A stretch of 64,000 bases of DNA. It comes from Streptomyces venezuelae. Lineage in GTDB: Bacteria; Actinomycetota; Actinomycetes; Streptomycetales; Streptomycetaceae. This document shows positions 1 through 8,129 of the stretch, piece by piece. The first letter of the stretch is position 1; the number at the start of each line of letters is the position of its first letter. The notes under the pieces are model-generated. The model searched no databases. It was not told the DNA's origin and saw only the letters and a program-made list of their open reading frames with translations. The translations under genes and the position numbers were made by a program. The stretch is from positions 868,001 to 932,000 of the forward strand of contig NZ_CP029193.1 in the NCBI RefSeq assembly GCF_008642355.1. The letters run 5' to 3'.

Positions 1-1149
1 GTAGCGGCGTCTGGCCGCCCGTCCCATGTCCCGGTTGGCGGCCGGGTCGGTGGCGACGCGGCGCAGGCACGAGGCGAGCGACGTGGCGTCGCCCGGCCGG
101 TGCAGCAGCCCGGTCACGCCGTCGTCGATGAGTTCGACGAAGGCGCCGTGGGCGGCGGCGACGGCCGGCACCCCGGCCCCCATGCCCTCCGCGACGACCA
201 GGCCGAACGTCTCCATGGCCATCGAGGGGGCCACCACGGCGACCGACTTCGCGACGCCCTCGCGGCACCGCTGCGGGTCCCACAGGCCGACGTACCGCAC
301 GTCGTCCCGGCCCTTCGCCCAGGCGGTCACCTCCCGCTGCAGCGGCCCCGCCCCCGCGAGCACCAGCGGCACGCCGATCCCGCCGCCCGCCGCGACCTCG
401 TCCCACGCGGCCATGAGCAGCCGTATGCCCTTGGCCTCCGCGAGGCGTCCGAGGTAGAGCACGTGCTCGCCGTCGCCCGTCCTGCGGGCGTCCGGGTCGG
501 GCACGAAGTTGTGCTTGACGGTGAGCCGTTCGGCGGGCATGCCGGACCTGACCAGGGTGTCGCGCTGCGCCGCGGAGATGCAGAAGAACCGCTCCACGCC
601 GGACCACCACCGCCGCCGGTTGACCGCGAGACTGACGGCGAGCGGCACCGTCGCGAGGCGGGAGTCGCGGTAGCAGCCGTGCCGTACGGCGGGCAGCGAC
701 ATCGACGAGCCGACGCATTCGGTGCACGCCCGGCCGTCCCGGTGCAGGGTGCCGGGCGGGCAGACCTGCGTGTAGTTGTGCAGCGTGGCGACGGCGGGCA
801 CACCGGCGTCGGCGCAGGCGGCGAGGACCGCGGGCGACAGGAGCGGGAAGACGTTGTGGACGTGCACGACGTCGGGCCGCTCGGCGCGGAGCCGGGCGGC
901 GAGCTCGGTGCGGACGGCCGGGTTCCACGGCACGAGCAGCGGCACGGTGGCCTTGCTCAGGAGGGAGCGTGCGGCGATGTCGTCGCTGCGCCGCTCGAAG
1001 ACGTCGACGTGGTGTCCTGCCGCGCGCAGCAGCGCCACCTCCTCGTCGACGACTCTGTTCTCGCCGCTCGGCTGGGCCGATGAGTAGCGGTTGTGCACGA
1101 CGAGAACGCGCAAGGCGCGCGCTTCGTGCGGATCGTTTCCTGCGTGCAT
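1..1149 (-). CDS. Glycosyltransferase family 4 (partial, 3' end outside window)
   Basis: This gene encodes a cytoplasmic retaining glycosyltransferase of the GT4/GT-B type that probably adds a sugar to the lipid-linked exopolysaccharide repeat unit. The frame is open from ATG at 1149 to the window edge, giving 383 codons, so only the extreme C-terminus is missing. Visible features are the N-terminal Rossmann start RVLVVHNRYSS, the central VLYLGRLAEAKG nucleotide-sugar domain start, and a late METFGLVVAEGMGAG segment matching the donor-binding E-x7-E region. A cysteine-rich stretch (CPPG...CTEC) is typical of this GT4 subgroup. AGGAGG lies 11 nt before the start, and the stop of the polymerase gene lies just upstream. 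It is the last gene visible in the operon. Acceptor and donor sugars cannot be read from sequence. Confidence 0.85.
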   Translation of the reverse strand, partial: MHAGNDPHEARALRVLVVHNRYSSAQPSGENRVVDEEVALLRAAGHHVDVFERRSDDIAARSLLSKATVPLLVPWNPAVRTELAARLRAERPDVVHVHNVFPLLSPAVLAACADAGVPAVATLHNYTQVCPPGTLHRDGRACTECVGSSMSLPAVRHGCYRDSRLATVPLAVSLAVNRRRWWSGVERFFCISAAQRDTLVRSGMPAERLTVKHNFVPDPDARRTGDGEHVLYLGRLAEAKGIRLLMAAWDEVAAGGGIGVPLVLAGAGPLQREVTAWAKGRDDVRYVGLWDPQRCREGVAKSVAVVAPSMAMETFGLVVAEGMGAGVPAVAAAHGAFVELIDDGVTGLLHRPGDATSLASCLRRVATDPAANRDMGRAARRRY

Positions 1150-1157
1150 GCTTGAGG

Positions 1158-2396
1158 TCACCTCCTGGCCCATCGCGGGACGTGTCGTCGGGGAACTGCG
1201 GGCGTCGAGAGGGGCGGAGGCGTGGCGGGCGTCGCGAGGAGAGCCGCGGCCAGGCCCAGGTGGAGCAGGTAGGGCGAGGCGTCGCCGAGTCCGGCCTCGG
1301 TGTACGAGGAGATCCCGACGTAGCTGATGAGGAAGATCGCGCAGGCCCGCGACAGGGACGGTGGCCGCAGGAGTGCGACGCCGCCGAGGACGAGGAGCAT
1401 CGACGCCACGATGGTGACGCCGGTCAGCCCCTGTTCGTTGTAGACGGCCAGCCAGCTGTTGTCGATCGGCAGCCCGTTGAACGACTTGTCGCCGAGGCCC
1501 GTGCCGAACACCTTCTCCCCGCTCGTCCGGGGCGCCGAGAGGAGCGCGTCCCAGACCTTGGCGCGCCCGGTGAGGTTGGAGAAGTTCTCCTGGCTCTGGC
1601 CGCGCAGGAACCAGGCCTGGATCGCGGAGTAGAAGACGACCGCGCCGACCGTGACGCACACCACCGTCCAGGCGAAGAAGCGGCGGGCGGCGGCGCTGGT
1701 CATGACGAGCGAGCAGATCGCGAGCGTCAGCCCGACGAGCATGCCGACGGTGGCCGTGCGGGTGTGGGTCAGGGCGAGCAGGACGAGCGAGGGCACGATG
1801 ACGAACGCCCCACTGCCCCTGGTGGTCCTGCGGCCGATGAGGAGCAGCACGGTGAGCCCGATGATCACGGCGGCGTACTGGCCTATCTGCGGCGGGGTGA
1901 GCGGCCACAGGGCGCCGACGAGGCGGCCGCCGTAGTACTCGGGCATGGCCGTGCCCGGCGCGATGGCGAGGCCGACGGCGACCGTGCAGAGCGCCGCGAA
2001 GTACATCCGGATGTGGTGGCGCACGAACGTCAGGCTGCCGTCCCACCAGCGGGTGAGCAGCCACAGCGTGCCGACGAAGAGCGCGAGCCTGAAGCAACGG
2101 AACAGTGCGCCGTACCCGACCTCCAGGTTGGCGCTGGAGATCACGCTCGGAATGAGGAGCAGGGTGAGCAGGAGGACGAAGGCGCTGGGCCGGATGCGCA
2201 GCCGCGGGTTGAGCGCGAGGGCCAGGGCGAACGCGGTGACGAGCGCGCCCATGGTCGCCATCTGGATGAGGGAGCGGGGAATCGTGACGATGGTCTTCGC
2301 CCCGGCGGAGCCCAGCGTGTTGAGGCCGAGCAGCGCCCAGACGACGCCGACGGCCTTGGGCGTGCCGGTCGGGCGTATCGCGGCGTCCGTGCTCAT
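1158..2396 (-). CDS. O-antigen ligase/polymerase-like membrane protein (Wzy-type)
   Basis: A protein of about 412 residues that is almost entirely hydrophobic, with ten or more predicted membrane segments and one large extracytoplasmic loop (around the segment SQENFSNLTGRAKVWDALL). That layout is characteristic of the Wzy/WaaL family, which polymerises or ligates lipid-linked repeat units outside the membrane. The loop motif FGTGLGD resembles the conserved G-G-D part of the family. ATG at 2396 sits right after the TGA of the upstream gene (TGAcATG), suggesting coupled translation. A GTG at 2405 is an in-frame alternative adding three residues. Its place between a glycosyltransferase and the beta-helix lipoprotein supports a polymerase role. 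No flippase is visible in the window, so one should lie beyond the left edge. Confidence 0.75.
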   Translation of the reverse strand: MSTDAAIRPTGTPKAVGVVWALLGLNTLGSAGAKTIVTIPRSLIQMATMGALVTAFALALALNPRLRIRPSAFVLLLTLLLIPSVISSANLEVGYGALFRCFRLALFVGTLWLLTRWWDGSLTFVRHHIRMYFAALCTVAVGLAIAPGTAMPEYYGGRLVGALWPLTPPQIGQYAAVIIGLTVLLLIGRRTTRGSGAFVIVPSLVLLALTHTRTATVGMLVGLTLAICSLVMTSAAARRFFAWTVVCVTVGAVVFYSAIQAWFLRGQSQENFSNLTGRAKVWDALLSAPRTSGEKVFGTGLGDKSFNGLPIDNSWLAVYNEQGLTGVTIVASMLLVLGGVALLRPPSLSRACAIFLISYVGISSYTEAGLGDASPYLLHLGLAAALLATPATPPPLSTPAVPRRHVPRWARR

Positions 2397-2397
2397 G

Positions 2398-3945
2398 TCA
2401 GCCACCGCCCTGCCGGACGAAGGTGCTGCCCGCGTCCTGCCGGGGCGGCGTGTCCTGCCACTGTCCCGAGTCGAGCTTGCGTGTCTGGTCGCCCGCGACG
2501 AAGTTCCAGGGGCCGCGGTAGTCGTTGTCGTGCCAGCGGTTGCGCTGCTTCTCGGTGATCGCCTCGGAGACCCGCCTGCCCTTGTACGGCGACCACTTGG
2601 GGTAGGTGCCGTAGTTGGAGATGATCGCCATGCGTCCGCAGTCGTCCCCGCAGTCGACGACGGAGGGGTCCAGGTCGAACCGGTTGTCGTGGATGTCGAC
2701 GCGTTGGGTCTTCCAGCGGCAGTCGGCGTACAGCGGGGCCTTGGTGATGGCGGGGCGCCTGCAGCTGTCGGTGTCCTTCACCAGCAGTGTGCAGTAGCCG
2801 GTCGAGGTGTTGGCGGGGCTGTTGCAGAACCGGTCGGCGTTCTCCCAGAGGGTGATGCCGTTCCAGTTGTCCTCCAGCACGTTCCGGTAGATCTCGATCT
2901 TGTCGGTGCGGGCGCGGACCCGGGGTTCGCCGCCGGACTCGGAGACGTAGATCGTCGCGTACGGGAAGTCGTCCCCGCGGTCGGCGTTCCTGCGGCCCTC
3001 GACCCAGTTGTTCCTGCGGAACGTGTTGTTGCGGATGACCGCGTTGTAGCTGGTCTCGTACATGAGCGCGGCGCCGTCATTGGCTTCGATGACGTTGCCC
3101 TCGATGCGGAAGTCGTTGTTGTTGTTGTCGGCCCACAGCCCGGCGCCCCGGTTGTCGTGGACCCAGTTGCCGCGGATGTCGGCGCCGTCGACGGCCCAGA
3201 ACTTGATGCCTCCGGTGCAGCCGCAACCCGGGCGACGCCGCTCCCAGTTGCCGGTGTTGTTGCCGACGACCTCGTTGCCCTCGACCACCAGGCCCTTGAT
3301 GGAGTCGCCGGTCTTGTACGCGTTCATTCCGTACTGCCCGTTGTCGCGCAGGCAGTTGTCGCGGACCTGCTGCCGGGCCCCGGCCATCATCCCGGCGCCC
3401 GAGTTGTTCTGGATCCTCGTGTGCTCGATGACCCAGCCGTCGGCCATGTCGTGGTTGACGACGCCCTCGTTGTGCGGCGCGACGAAGCGCTGCACGGTGA
3501 GGTGGCTGATGGTGACGTCGTCGGCGGTGCCGCTGAACGCGTACTGGTTCTTCTTGCGGCCGTCGAGGACCGCGCCGGGCGCGCCGAGGTAGCGGTTGCC
3601 CTTCTTCGTCATGACCTGCGCGTACCGGTCCGATTCGAGCCGGTGCCTGCCCTGCTTGAGCCAGAACGTGGTGTTCGGCGGGTTGCTCTTCGTCTTCTCG
3701 GCCAGGTCACCGACGACCTTGGGGTCGACCGTCACCGCACCCGCCGGCGCCTTCTCGGGACCGGCGGCGGGCTTGGCGCACACCCGTGCCACGGGGGCGG
3801 CCGGCGCGGCGGTCGGCTTCGACCGCGCGTCCGACGTGCCCGGCGTGCCCGGCTCGTCCGACGAGCTGTCACAGCCGGTCACCGCGAGCAGGGCGAGTGC
3901 CAGCGTTGCCGCCGGCAGCGCCCCGTGCCGCCACTTGATCCCCAT
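2398..3945 (-). CDS. Secreted lipoprotein with right-handed parallel beta-helix
   Basis: A 515-residue lipoprotein: basic N-terminus, hydrophobic core and lipobox VTGC (Cys about residue 25), then a Ser/Pro/Ala-rich linker. From about residue 110 onward there are repeated coils of the pattern V-x-I-x-x-N-x-F/V with Asn ladders (for example NNNNDFRIEGNVIEAND), typical of pectate-lyase/AlgG-like parallel beta-helix proteins acting on polyuronates. Several Cys pairs could form disulfides outside the cell. The DPHD motif of AlgG-type mannuronan epimerases is not visible, so epimerase activity is not supported directly; a lyase, another epimerase class or a polymer-binding scaffold are possible. 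The gene sits 8 nt after the lyase gene. The start at 3945 was chosen because it gives a complete lipoprotein signal; the frame stays open further upstream. Confidence 0.82.
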   Translation of the reverse strand: MGIKWRHGALPAATLALALLAVTGCDSSSDEPGTPGTSDARSKPTAAPAAPVARVCAKPAAGPEKAPAGAVTVDPKVVGDLAEKTKSNPPNTTFWLKQGRHRLESDRYAQVMTKKGNRYLGAPGAVLDGRKKNQYAFSGTADDVTISHLTVQRFVAPHNEGVVNHDMADGWVIEHTRIQNNSGAGMMAGARQQVRDNCLRDNGQYGMNAYKTGDSIKGLVVEGNEVVGNNTGNWERRRPGCGCTGGIKFWAVDGADIRGNWVHDNRGAGLWADNNNNDFRIEGNVIEANDGAALMYETSYNAVIRNNTFRRNNWVEGRRNADRGDDFPYATIYVSESGGEPRVRARTDKIEIYRNVLEDNWNGITLWENADRFCNSPANTSTGYCTLLVKDTDSCRRPAITKAPLYADCRWKTQRVDIHDNRFDLDPSVVDCGDDCGRMAIISNYGTYPKWSPYKGRRVSEAITEKQRNRWHDNDYRGPWNFVAGDQTRKLDSGQWQDTPPRQDAGSTFVRQGGG

Positions 3946-3953
3946 GAGGCCCC

Positions 3954-5915
3954 CTAGCCCTGGAACCTGAGTACGGAGGCGAAACTTCGCACGCCGTCGG
4001 CGGACCCGCCGGTGCCGACCAGCGTGGTGGCGGGCTCCTTGCGCCCGAACCCGGCGGAGTACCAGCCGAGCGGAGGGTCGCTCTCGCCGCGGTGTGCCCG
4101 CCAGCGCAGCTCCTCGGGCAGTTCGAGCACCGCGGAACGCGCCTCGCCGTCCCGGGTCCAGGTGAGCGTGGCCCGGTGCCCGTCGAGGTCCGCGGTGATC
4201 GCCGGTCCGAGGTGGAAGGCCAGGCGCACGGTCCGGTGCGGGCCGAGCACCTCGTCGGTGATCCGCACCTCCTGCTCGGCCGCCGCCACTTCGACGCGGC
4301 GGCGGTGCACGGAGGGCTGGTAGCCGTCGTGTTCGGCGCACCAGCGGGCCACGTTCCGCCCCGCGGTGTCGGCGACCAGGACGCGGGTGCGGGCGTGCCT
4401 GGTCCACAGGAACGGGCCGCCGGACACGGACTGGTCGGCGCCGTCCAGTTGCAGGGTGTTGTGAGCCAGGGTGGAGCGGAAGTACTGCCGCCAGTGGGGC
4501 TGCCCGTGGTAGCAGTACGTCCCCGGGTCGGCGAGCACGTCGACCCCGTCGTGCCTGACCTCCACGGACAGCGCGTCGGCGTGGGCGTGCGCGGCGATGG
4601 AGAGGAAGCCGTGCGGGCCGCCGTCGCAGCGGCACCAGATCTTCTCCGGGCCGCGCAGGATGGTCATGCCCGCGTCGGCGAAGTGGGCGGGACGGCTCCT
4701 CGGGCGGGTCACGCGCCGGGGGCTGTCGTTCTTCGCGTACGGGCGGATGAGCGCGGCGAGGAGCGGGGTGCGCACGCCGCCTTCCGGCACCTCGGGCCAC
4801 CAGTCGAGGCGGCCGAACACGGCGTCGCCGGTGGCGAGGAGCGAGGCCCAGCGGTCGGTGCCGGGGCCGTCCACGACGAGTCCGTGCCCGTCGTCCGCGT
4901 CCCCCTGGCGGGGCGGCCGCAGCCGGTTGTCGACGACGGCGGCGAGCGCGTCGGTCATGCGCAGCAGCACGAGGCGCACGGTCGCGGGGACGGCGACACC
5001 CGCGGCGTCCGCCTCGGCCACGGCGGCGAGGCCGAGTTCGAGGACGAGTCCGTGGTATTCGCTCGCCAGTTCGCGGTTGAGGCCGGAGGGGAAGGTGTTG
5101 CCGCGCAGGTTCCGCTCAAGGGACCGCAGCGCGTCGTCGCGCCAGCGCGCGGAGGTGGGGAACCAGGCGAACGCGCAGGAGGCCGCGAGCTGGCCCGCGG
5201 CCTCGGCGATGACGTGGTTGTTCGCCGAGGAGCCGCGGCTGGGGAAGGCGGCGAGCCAGCGCTGGTGGTGCCAGATCTGGTCGACCGCCACCGGGTTGTT
5301 CTCGAACAGGTCGGCCGCGCCCTGCCAGCCGTCCAGCAGCCTGCGGATCCACACCCACGACAGGAGGCGGATGCCCAGCTCGATGCCGCTGGTCCAGTGG
5401 ACCCCGCGCAGCGGCGCGTTCGCCGCCCACCAGGACCGCAGGTGCTCGGCGACCCGCTCGGCGTACCGCTCGTCCCCGGTGACCGCGTGGGCGGCGGCGA
5501 GCACGGTGAGGTACTGGTGCCGGGACGGCTCCCAGATCTGCTTGATGTCGCCGACCGCGTCCTCGTCGCGGTACGGCACGTCGAAGGCGTAGCCCCACGG
5601 GGCGCGCCGCCCGGTCTTCGGGTCGTACCACCAGTCCGGGTCCACCAGGTCGTCGCGGACCACGCCGAAGAACTCGGCGTGCCCGGCCATCAGCCGGTCC
5701 GCCTCGGCGACGAGCCGTTTCGCGGCCTGCGGCGGCACGGCGTCGAGCGTCCCGGCGGGCAGGACCGCGGTGAACCGGGCGTCGGCCGGGCGCGGGCAGG
5801 CGGGCGGCGCGGACCGCCAGCGCCGCCTGCGCACGACGTCGCCGGCCCGGCCGCCGATCTCCAGCGGCCCCATCCGGGAGAGCCGCCGCAGGTACCAGCC
5901 CGCGCTCATGCTCAT
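3954..5915 (-). CDS. Heparinase II/III family polysaccharide lyase-like protein
   Basis: A 653-residue protein with an N-terminal alpha-toroid domain (heparinase II/III N-terminal, about residues 60-340) and a C-terminal beta-sandwich domain (about 380-640) containing HADALSVEVRHDG and DPGTYCYHG, the signature of the heparinase II/III C-terminal family. The SSANNHVIAEAAG segment is the conserved active-site region of the first domain. These enzymes cleave uronic-acid-containing polymers by beta-elimination. No signal peptide is visible, so its location is uncertain. In EPS operons such proteins are usually paired with the two-domain oxidoreductase encoded next door, as here. ATG at 5915 overlaps the upstream TGA (ATGA). 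It could process or trim the polysaccharide rather than degrade it as food. Confidence 0.87.
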   Translation of the reverse strand: MSMSAGWYLRRLSRMGPLEIGGRAGDVVRRRRWRSAPPACPRPADARFTAVLPAGTLDAVPPQAAKRLVAEADRLMAGHAEFFGVVRDDLVDPDWWYDPKTGRRAPWGYAFDVPYRDEDAVGDIKQIWEPSRHQYLTVLAAAHAVTGDERYAERVAEHLRSWWAANAPLRGVHWTSGIELGIRLLSWVWIRRLLDGWQGAADLFENNPVAVDQIWHHQRWLAAFPSRGSSANNHVIAEAAGQLAASCAFAWFPTSARWRDDALRSLERNLRGNTFPSGLNRELASEYHGLVLELGLAAVAEADAAGVAVPATVRLVLLRMTDALAAVVDNRLRPPRQGDADDGHGLVVDGPGTDRWASLLATGDAVFGRLDWWPEVPEGGVRTPLLAALIRPYAKNDSPRRVTRPRSRPAHFADAGMTILRGPEKIWCRCDGGPHGFLSIAAHAHADALSVEVRHDGVDVLADPGTYCYHGQPHWRQYFRSTLAHNTLQLDGADQSVSGGPFLWTRHARTRVLVADTAGRNVARWCAEHDGYQPSVHRRRVEVAAAEQEVRITDEVLGPHRTVRLAFHLGPAITADLDGHRATLTWTRDGEARSAVLELPEELRWRAHRGESDPPLGWYSAGFGRKEPATTLVGTGGSADGVRSFASVLRFQG

Positions 5916-8104
5916 TCGGCGCCCGCCAGCGTCACCGGCGCGCCACCGGCCAGGCCGGTCCGCACGGCGAGGGTGGCCGCGGTGGTGGCCGCCAGGGACG
6001 TCAGCGGCACCGGCATCGGACCGCCGGTGCGCACGGCCCTGACGAACGCGGCCAGTTCGGCTTCCTGGCCCTTGTCCCTGGCCTTGGGCAGCCGGGAGCT
6101 GACCCACCGCTTGTTCCCGTACACGGAGGCGCGGACGAAGTCGTCGAGCCGCAGCGCCTTGCCGTCGGCGACCAGGTCCAGCGTCTCCTTGGGGAGGCCG
6201 GCGGGACCTGAGGTGACGTAGCTGATGGTGGCGATGGAGCCGTCGGGGTAGCGCAGGACGACCTGGAGGTCGTCGTTGCCGGGGGTGGCGAGCGCGTACA
6301 CCGAGATCGGGTCGGCGTCGAGCAGCCAGCTCACCGTGTCGATGAAGTGCCCGCCCTCACCGGCGAACCGGGTGCCTTCGCTGCCCTGGCGCAGGTACCA
6401 GCTGCCGTGCTGCAGTTTGCCCGCGTTGACGAGGTAGCGGACGCTGGCCGGTCCCGTGCGGGCGCCGAACCGCTTCTTGGCCTCGCGCAGCAGCGGCGAG
6501 AACCGGCGGTTGAAGCCCACCTGGAGCCGGTCGTTGCCGGACTCCTCCACAGCCTTCAGTACATCGGCCAGTTCGTCCTCGCCGAGGGCCAGGGGCTTCT
6601 CGACGAAGACCGCCTTGCCCGCATGGAGCGCCTGCTTCGTCAGCTCGGCGTGGGAGCTGTGGCGGGTGACGACGAAGACCGCGTCGATGGACTTGTCGCC
6701 GAGCACGGCGTCGAGGTCGGTGGTCGCCTCGGCGAAGCCGAACTTCCGCTTCGCGTTGGCGGCGGAGAGCGCGGTCGTGGTGACGACGGTCGACAGCTCG
6801 ACGCCGTCGCGGCCGGTCAGGTGGGGCAGCAGCATCGACGTCGCGTAGTTCCCGGCACCGACGAACGCGAGGCGCACCGGCGACTTGTGGGCGCGGACGG
6901 GGGCCGCCGCCGCGGAACCGCTCAGCTTCACCGCGGGCACGGTCACCGACGGAGCCGCCGCCTCGCCGGTCTCCGCCGTGTGTTCGGGGTAGCGGAACAG
7001 CACGGCGACGGCCTTGAGTTCGCCGTCCTTCAGGCTCCGGTACGTCTCCACGGCGTCGTCGAAGTCGGCGATGTGGGAGATCAGGGGCTCCACGTCGACG
7101 CTGCCGCGGGCGGCGAGGTCGAGGAAGCACGCCAGGTTGCGGCGCTCGGTCCAGCGCACGTAGCCGATCGGGTAGTCGCGGCCCTCCAGTTCGTACGCCG
7201 GGTCGTAGCGACCGGGGCCGTAACTGCGGGAGAAGCGGACGTCGAGTTCTTTCTCGTAGTACGCGTTCCAGGGCAGGTCCAGGCTGCACTTGCCGATGTC
7301 GACGACCCGGCCCCGGTCGCGGCTCAGGTGGGCGGCGAGCTCGACGGGCTGGTTGCTGCCGCCGCCCGCGGCCAGGTACACCTGGTCGACGCCGTGGCCG
7401 CCGGTGAGGTCGGCGACGGCGGCCTCCACGGCGGCGGACGCGGGGTCGCCGCAGGCCGCGGCGCCGAGCCGCTCGGCGAGCGCGCAGCGCGACGGGTCGG
7501 GGTCGGCGCCGACGACGCGGACGCCCGACGCGACGAGGAGTTGCACGACGAGCTGCCCGATCAGGCCGAGGCCGATGACCAGCGCCACCTCACCGAGCTG
7601 CGGTTCGCCCTGGCGGACGCCCTGCATGGCGATCGAGCCGACGGTGCCGAAGGCCGCGTGCCGCGGCGCGAGGCCGTCCGGCACCGGGGTGTAGAGGTTC
7701 TCGGGCACCCAGTTCACTTCGGCGTGCAGGGCGTGCTCGTTGCCCGCGCAGGCCACGAGGTCGCCGACGGCCACGTCGTCGATCCCGTCGCCGACCTGCT
7801 CGACGACGCCGCACAGCGAGTAGCCGAGCGGCGTGTAGGAGTCGAGCTTGCCCATCACCTTGCGGTACGTCGCGGGCACCCCGTTGGTGGCGACGCTCTG
7901 CATGACCTTGGCCACCTGGTCCGGCCGGGAGCGGGCCTTGCCCACCATCGACATGCCGGCCTCGGACACCTTCATGAGCTCGGTTCCGGTGGAGATCAGC
8001 GAGTAGGCGCTGCGCACCAGGACACCGCCGGGCTTGCACCCCGGTGCCGGTACGTCGAGCAGCGCCAGTTCGCCGCTCTTGTAGTTCTGCACAACCTGTT
8101 TCAC
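5912..8104 (-). CDS. Two-domain oxidoreductase (zinc-type MDR fused to Gfo/Idh/MocA)
   Basis: A 730-residue fusion. Residues 1-350 form a medium-chain dehydrogenase with a Rossmann motif around ALVIGLGLIGQLVVQLL. After a short Ala/Pro linker, residues about 365-730 form a Gfo/Idh/MocA oxidoreductase with VRLAFVGAGNYA (NAD-binding) and VFVEKPLAL (the conserved EKP motif). Such fusions are annotated widely in surface polysaccharide clusters beside heparinase II/III genes. A role in oxidising or reducing a sugar nucleotide or nascent polymer is inferred; the exact reaction is unknown. The start is GTG at 8104, preceded by GAGGAG at 5 nt. It overlaps the lyase gene by 4 nt and follows the AsnB gene by 25 nt. 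Confidence 0.87.
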   Translation of the reverse strand: MKQVVQNYKSGELALLDVPAPGCKPGGVLVRSAYSLISTGTELMKVSEAGMSMVGKARSRPDQVAKVMQSVATNGVPATYRKVMGKLDSYTPLGYSLCGVVEQVGDGIDDVAVGDLVACAGNEHALHAEVNWVPENLYTPVPDGLAPRHAAFGTVGSIAMQGVRQGEPQLGEVALVIGLGLIGQLVVQLLVASGVRVVGADPDPSRCALAERLGAAACGDPASAAVEAAVADLTGGHGVDQVYLAAGGGSNQPVELAAHLSRDRGRVVDIGKCSLDLPWNAYYEKELDVRFSRSYGPGRYDPAYELEGRDYPIGYVRWTERRNLACFLDLAARGSVDVEPLISHIADFDDAVETYRSLKDGELKAVAVLFRYPEHTAETGEAAAPSVTVPAVKLSGSAAAAPVRAHKSPVRLAFVGAGNYATSMLLPHLTGRDGVELSTVVTTTALSAANAKRKFGFAEATTDLDAVLGDKSIDAVFVVTRHSSHAELTKQALHAGKAVFVEKPLALGEDELADVLKAVEESGNDRLQVGFNRRFSPLLREAKKRFGARTGPASVRYLVNAGKLQHGSWYLRQGSEGTRFAGEGGHFIDTVSWLLDADPISVYALATPGNDDLQVVLRYPDGSIATISYVTSGPAGLPKETLDLVADGKALRLDDFVRASVYGNKRWVSSRLPKARDKGQEAELAAFVRAVRTGGPMPVPLTSLAATTAATLAVRTGLAGGAPVTLAGAE

Positions 8105-8129
8105 CCGAGCTCCTCTTGTTTCACGTGTT

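Noticed and set aside
969..2558. 529-codon open frame on the plus strand
   Set aside because: Antisense to the polymerase gene, rich in Arg/Gly/Glu/Asp, no ribosome binding site or family motif.
2398..3945. AlgG-type mannuronan C5-epimerase
   Set aside because: Parallel beta-helix is clear, but the DPHD catalytic motif is not visible, so only the fold is claimed.
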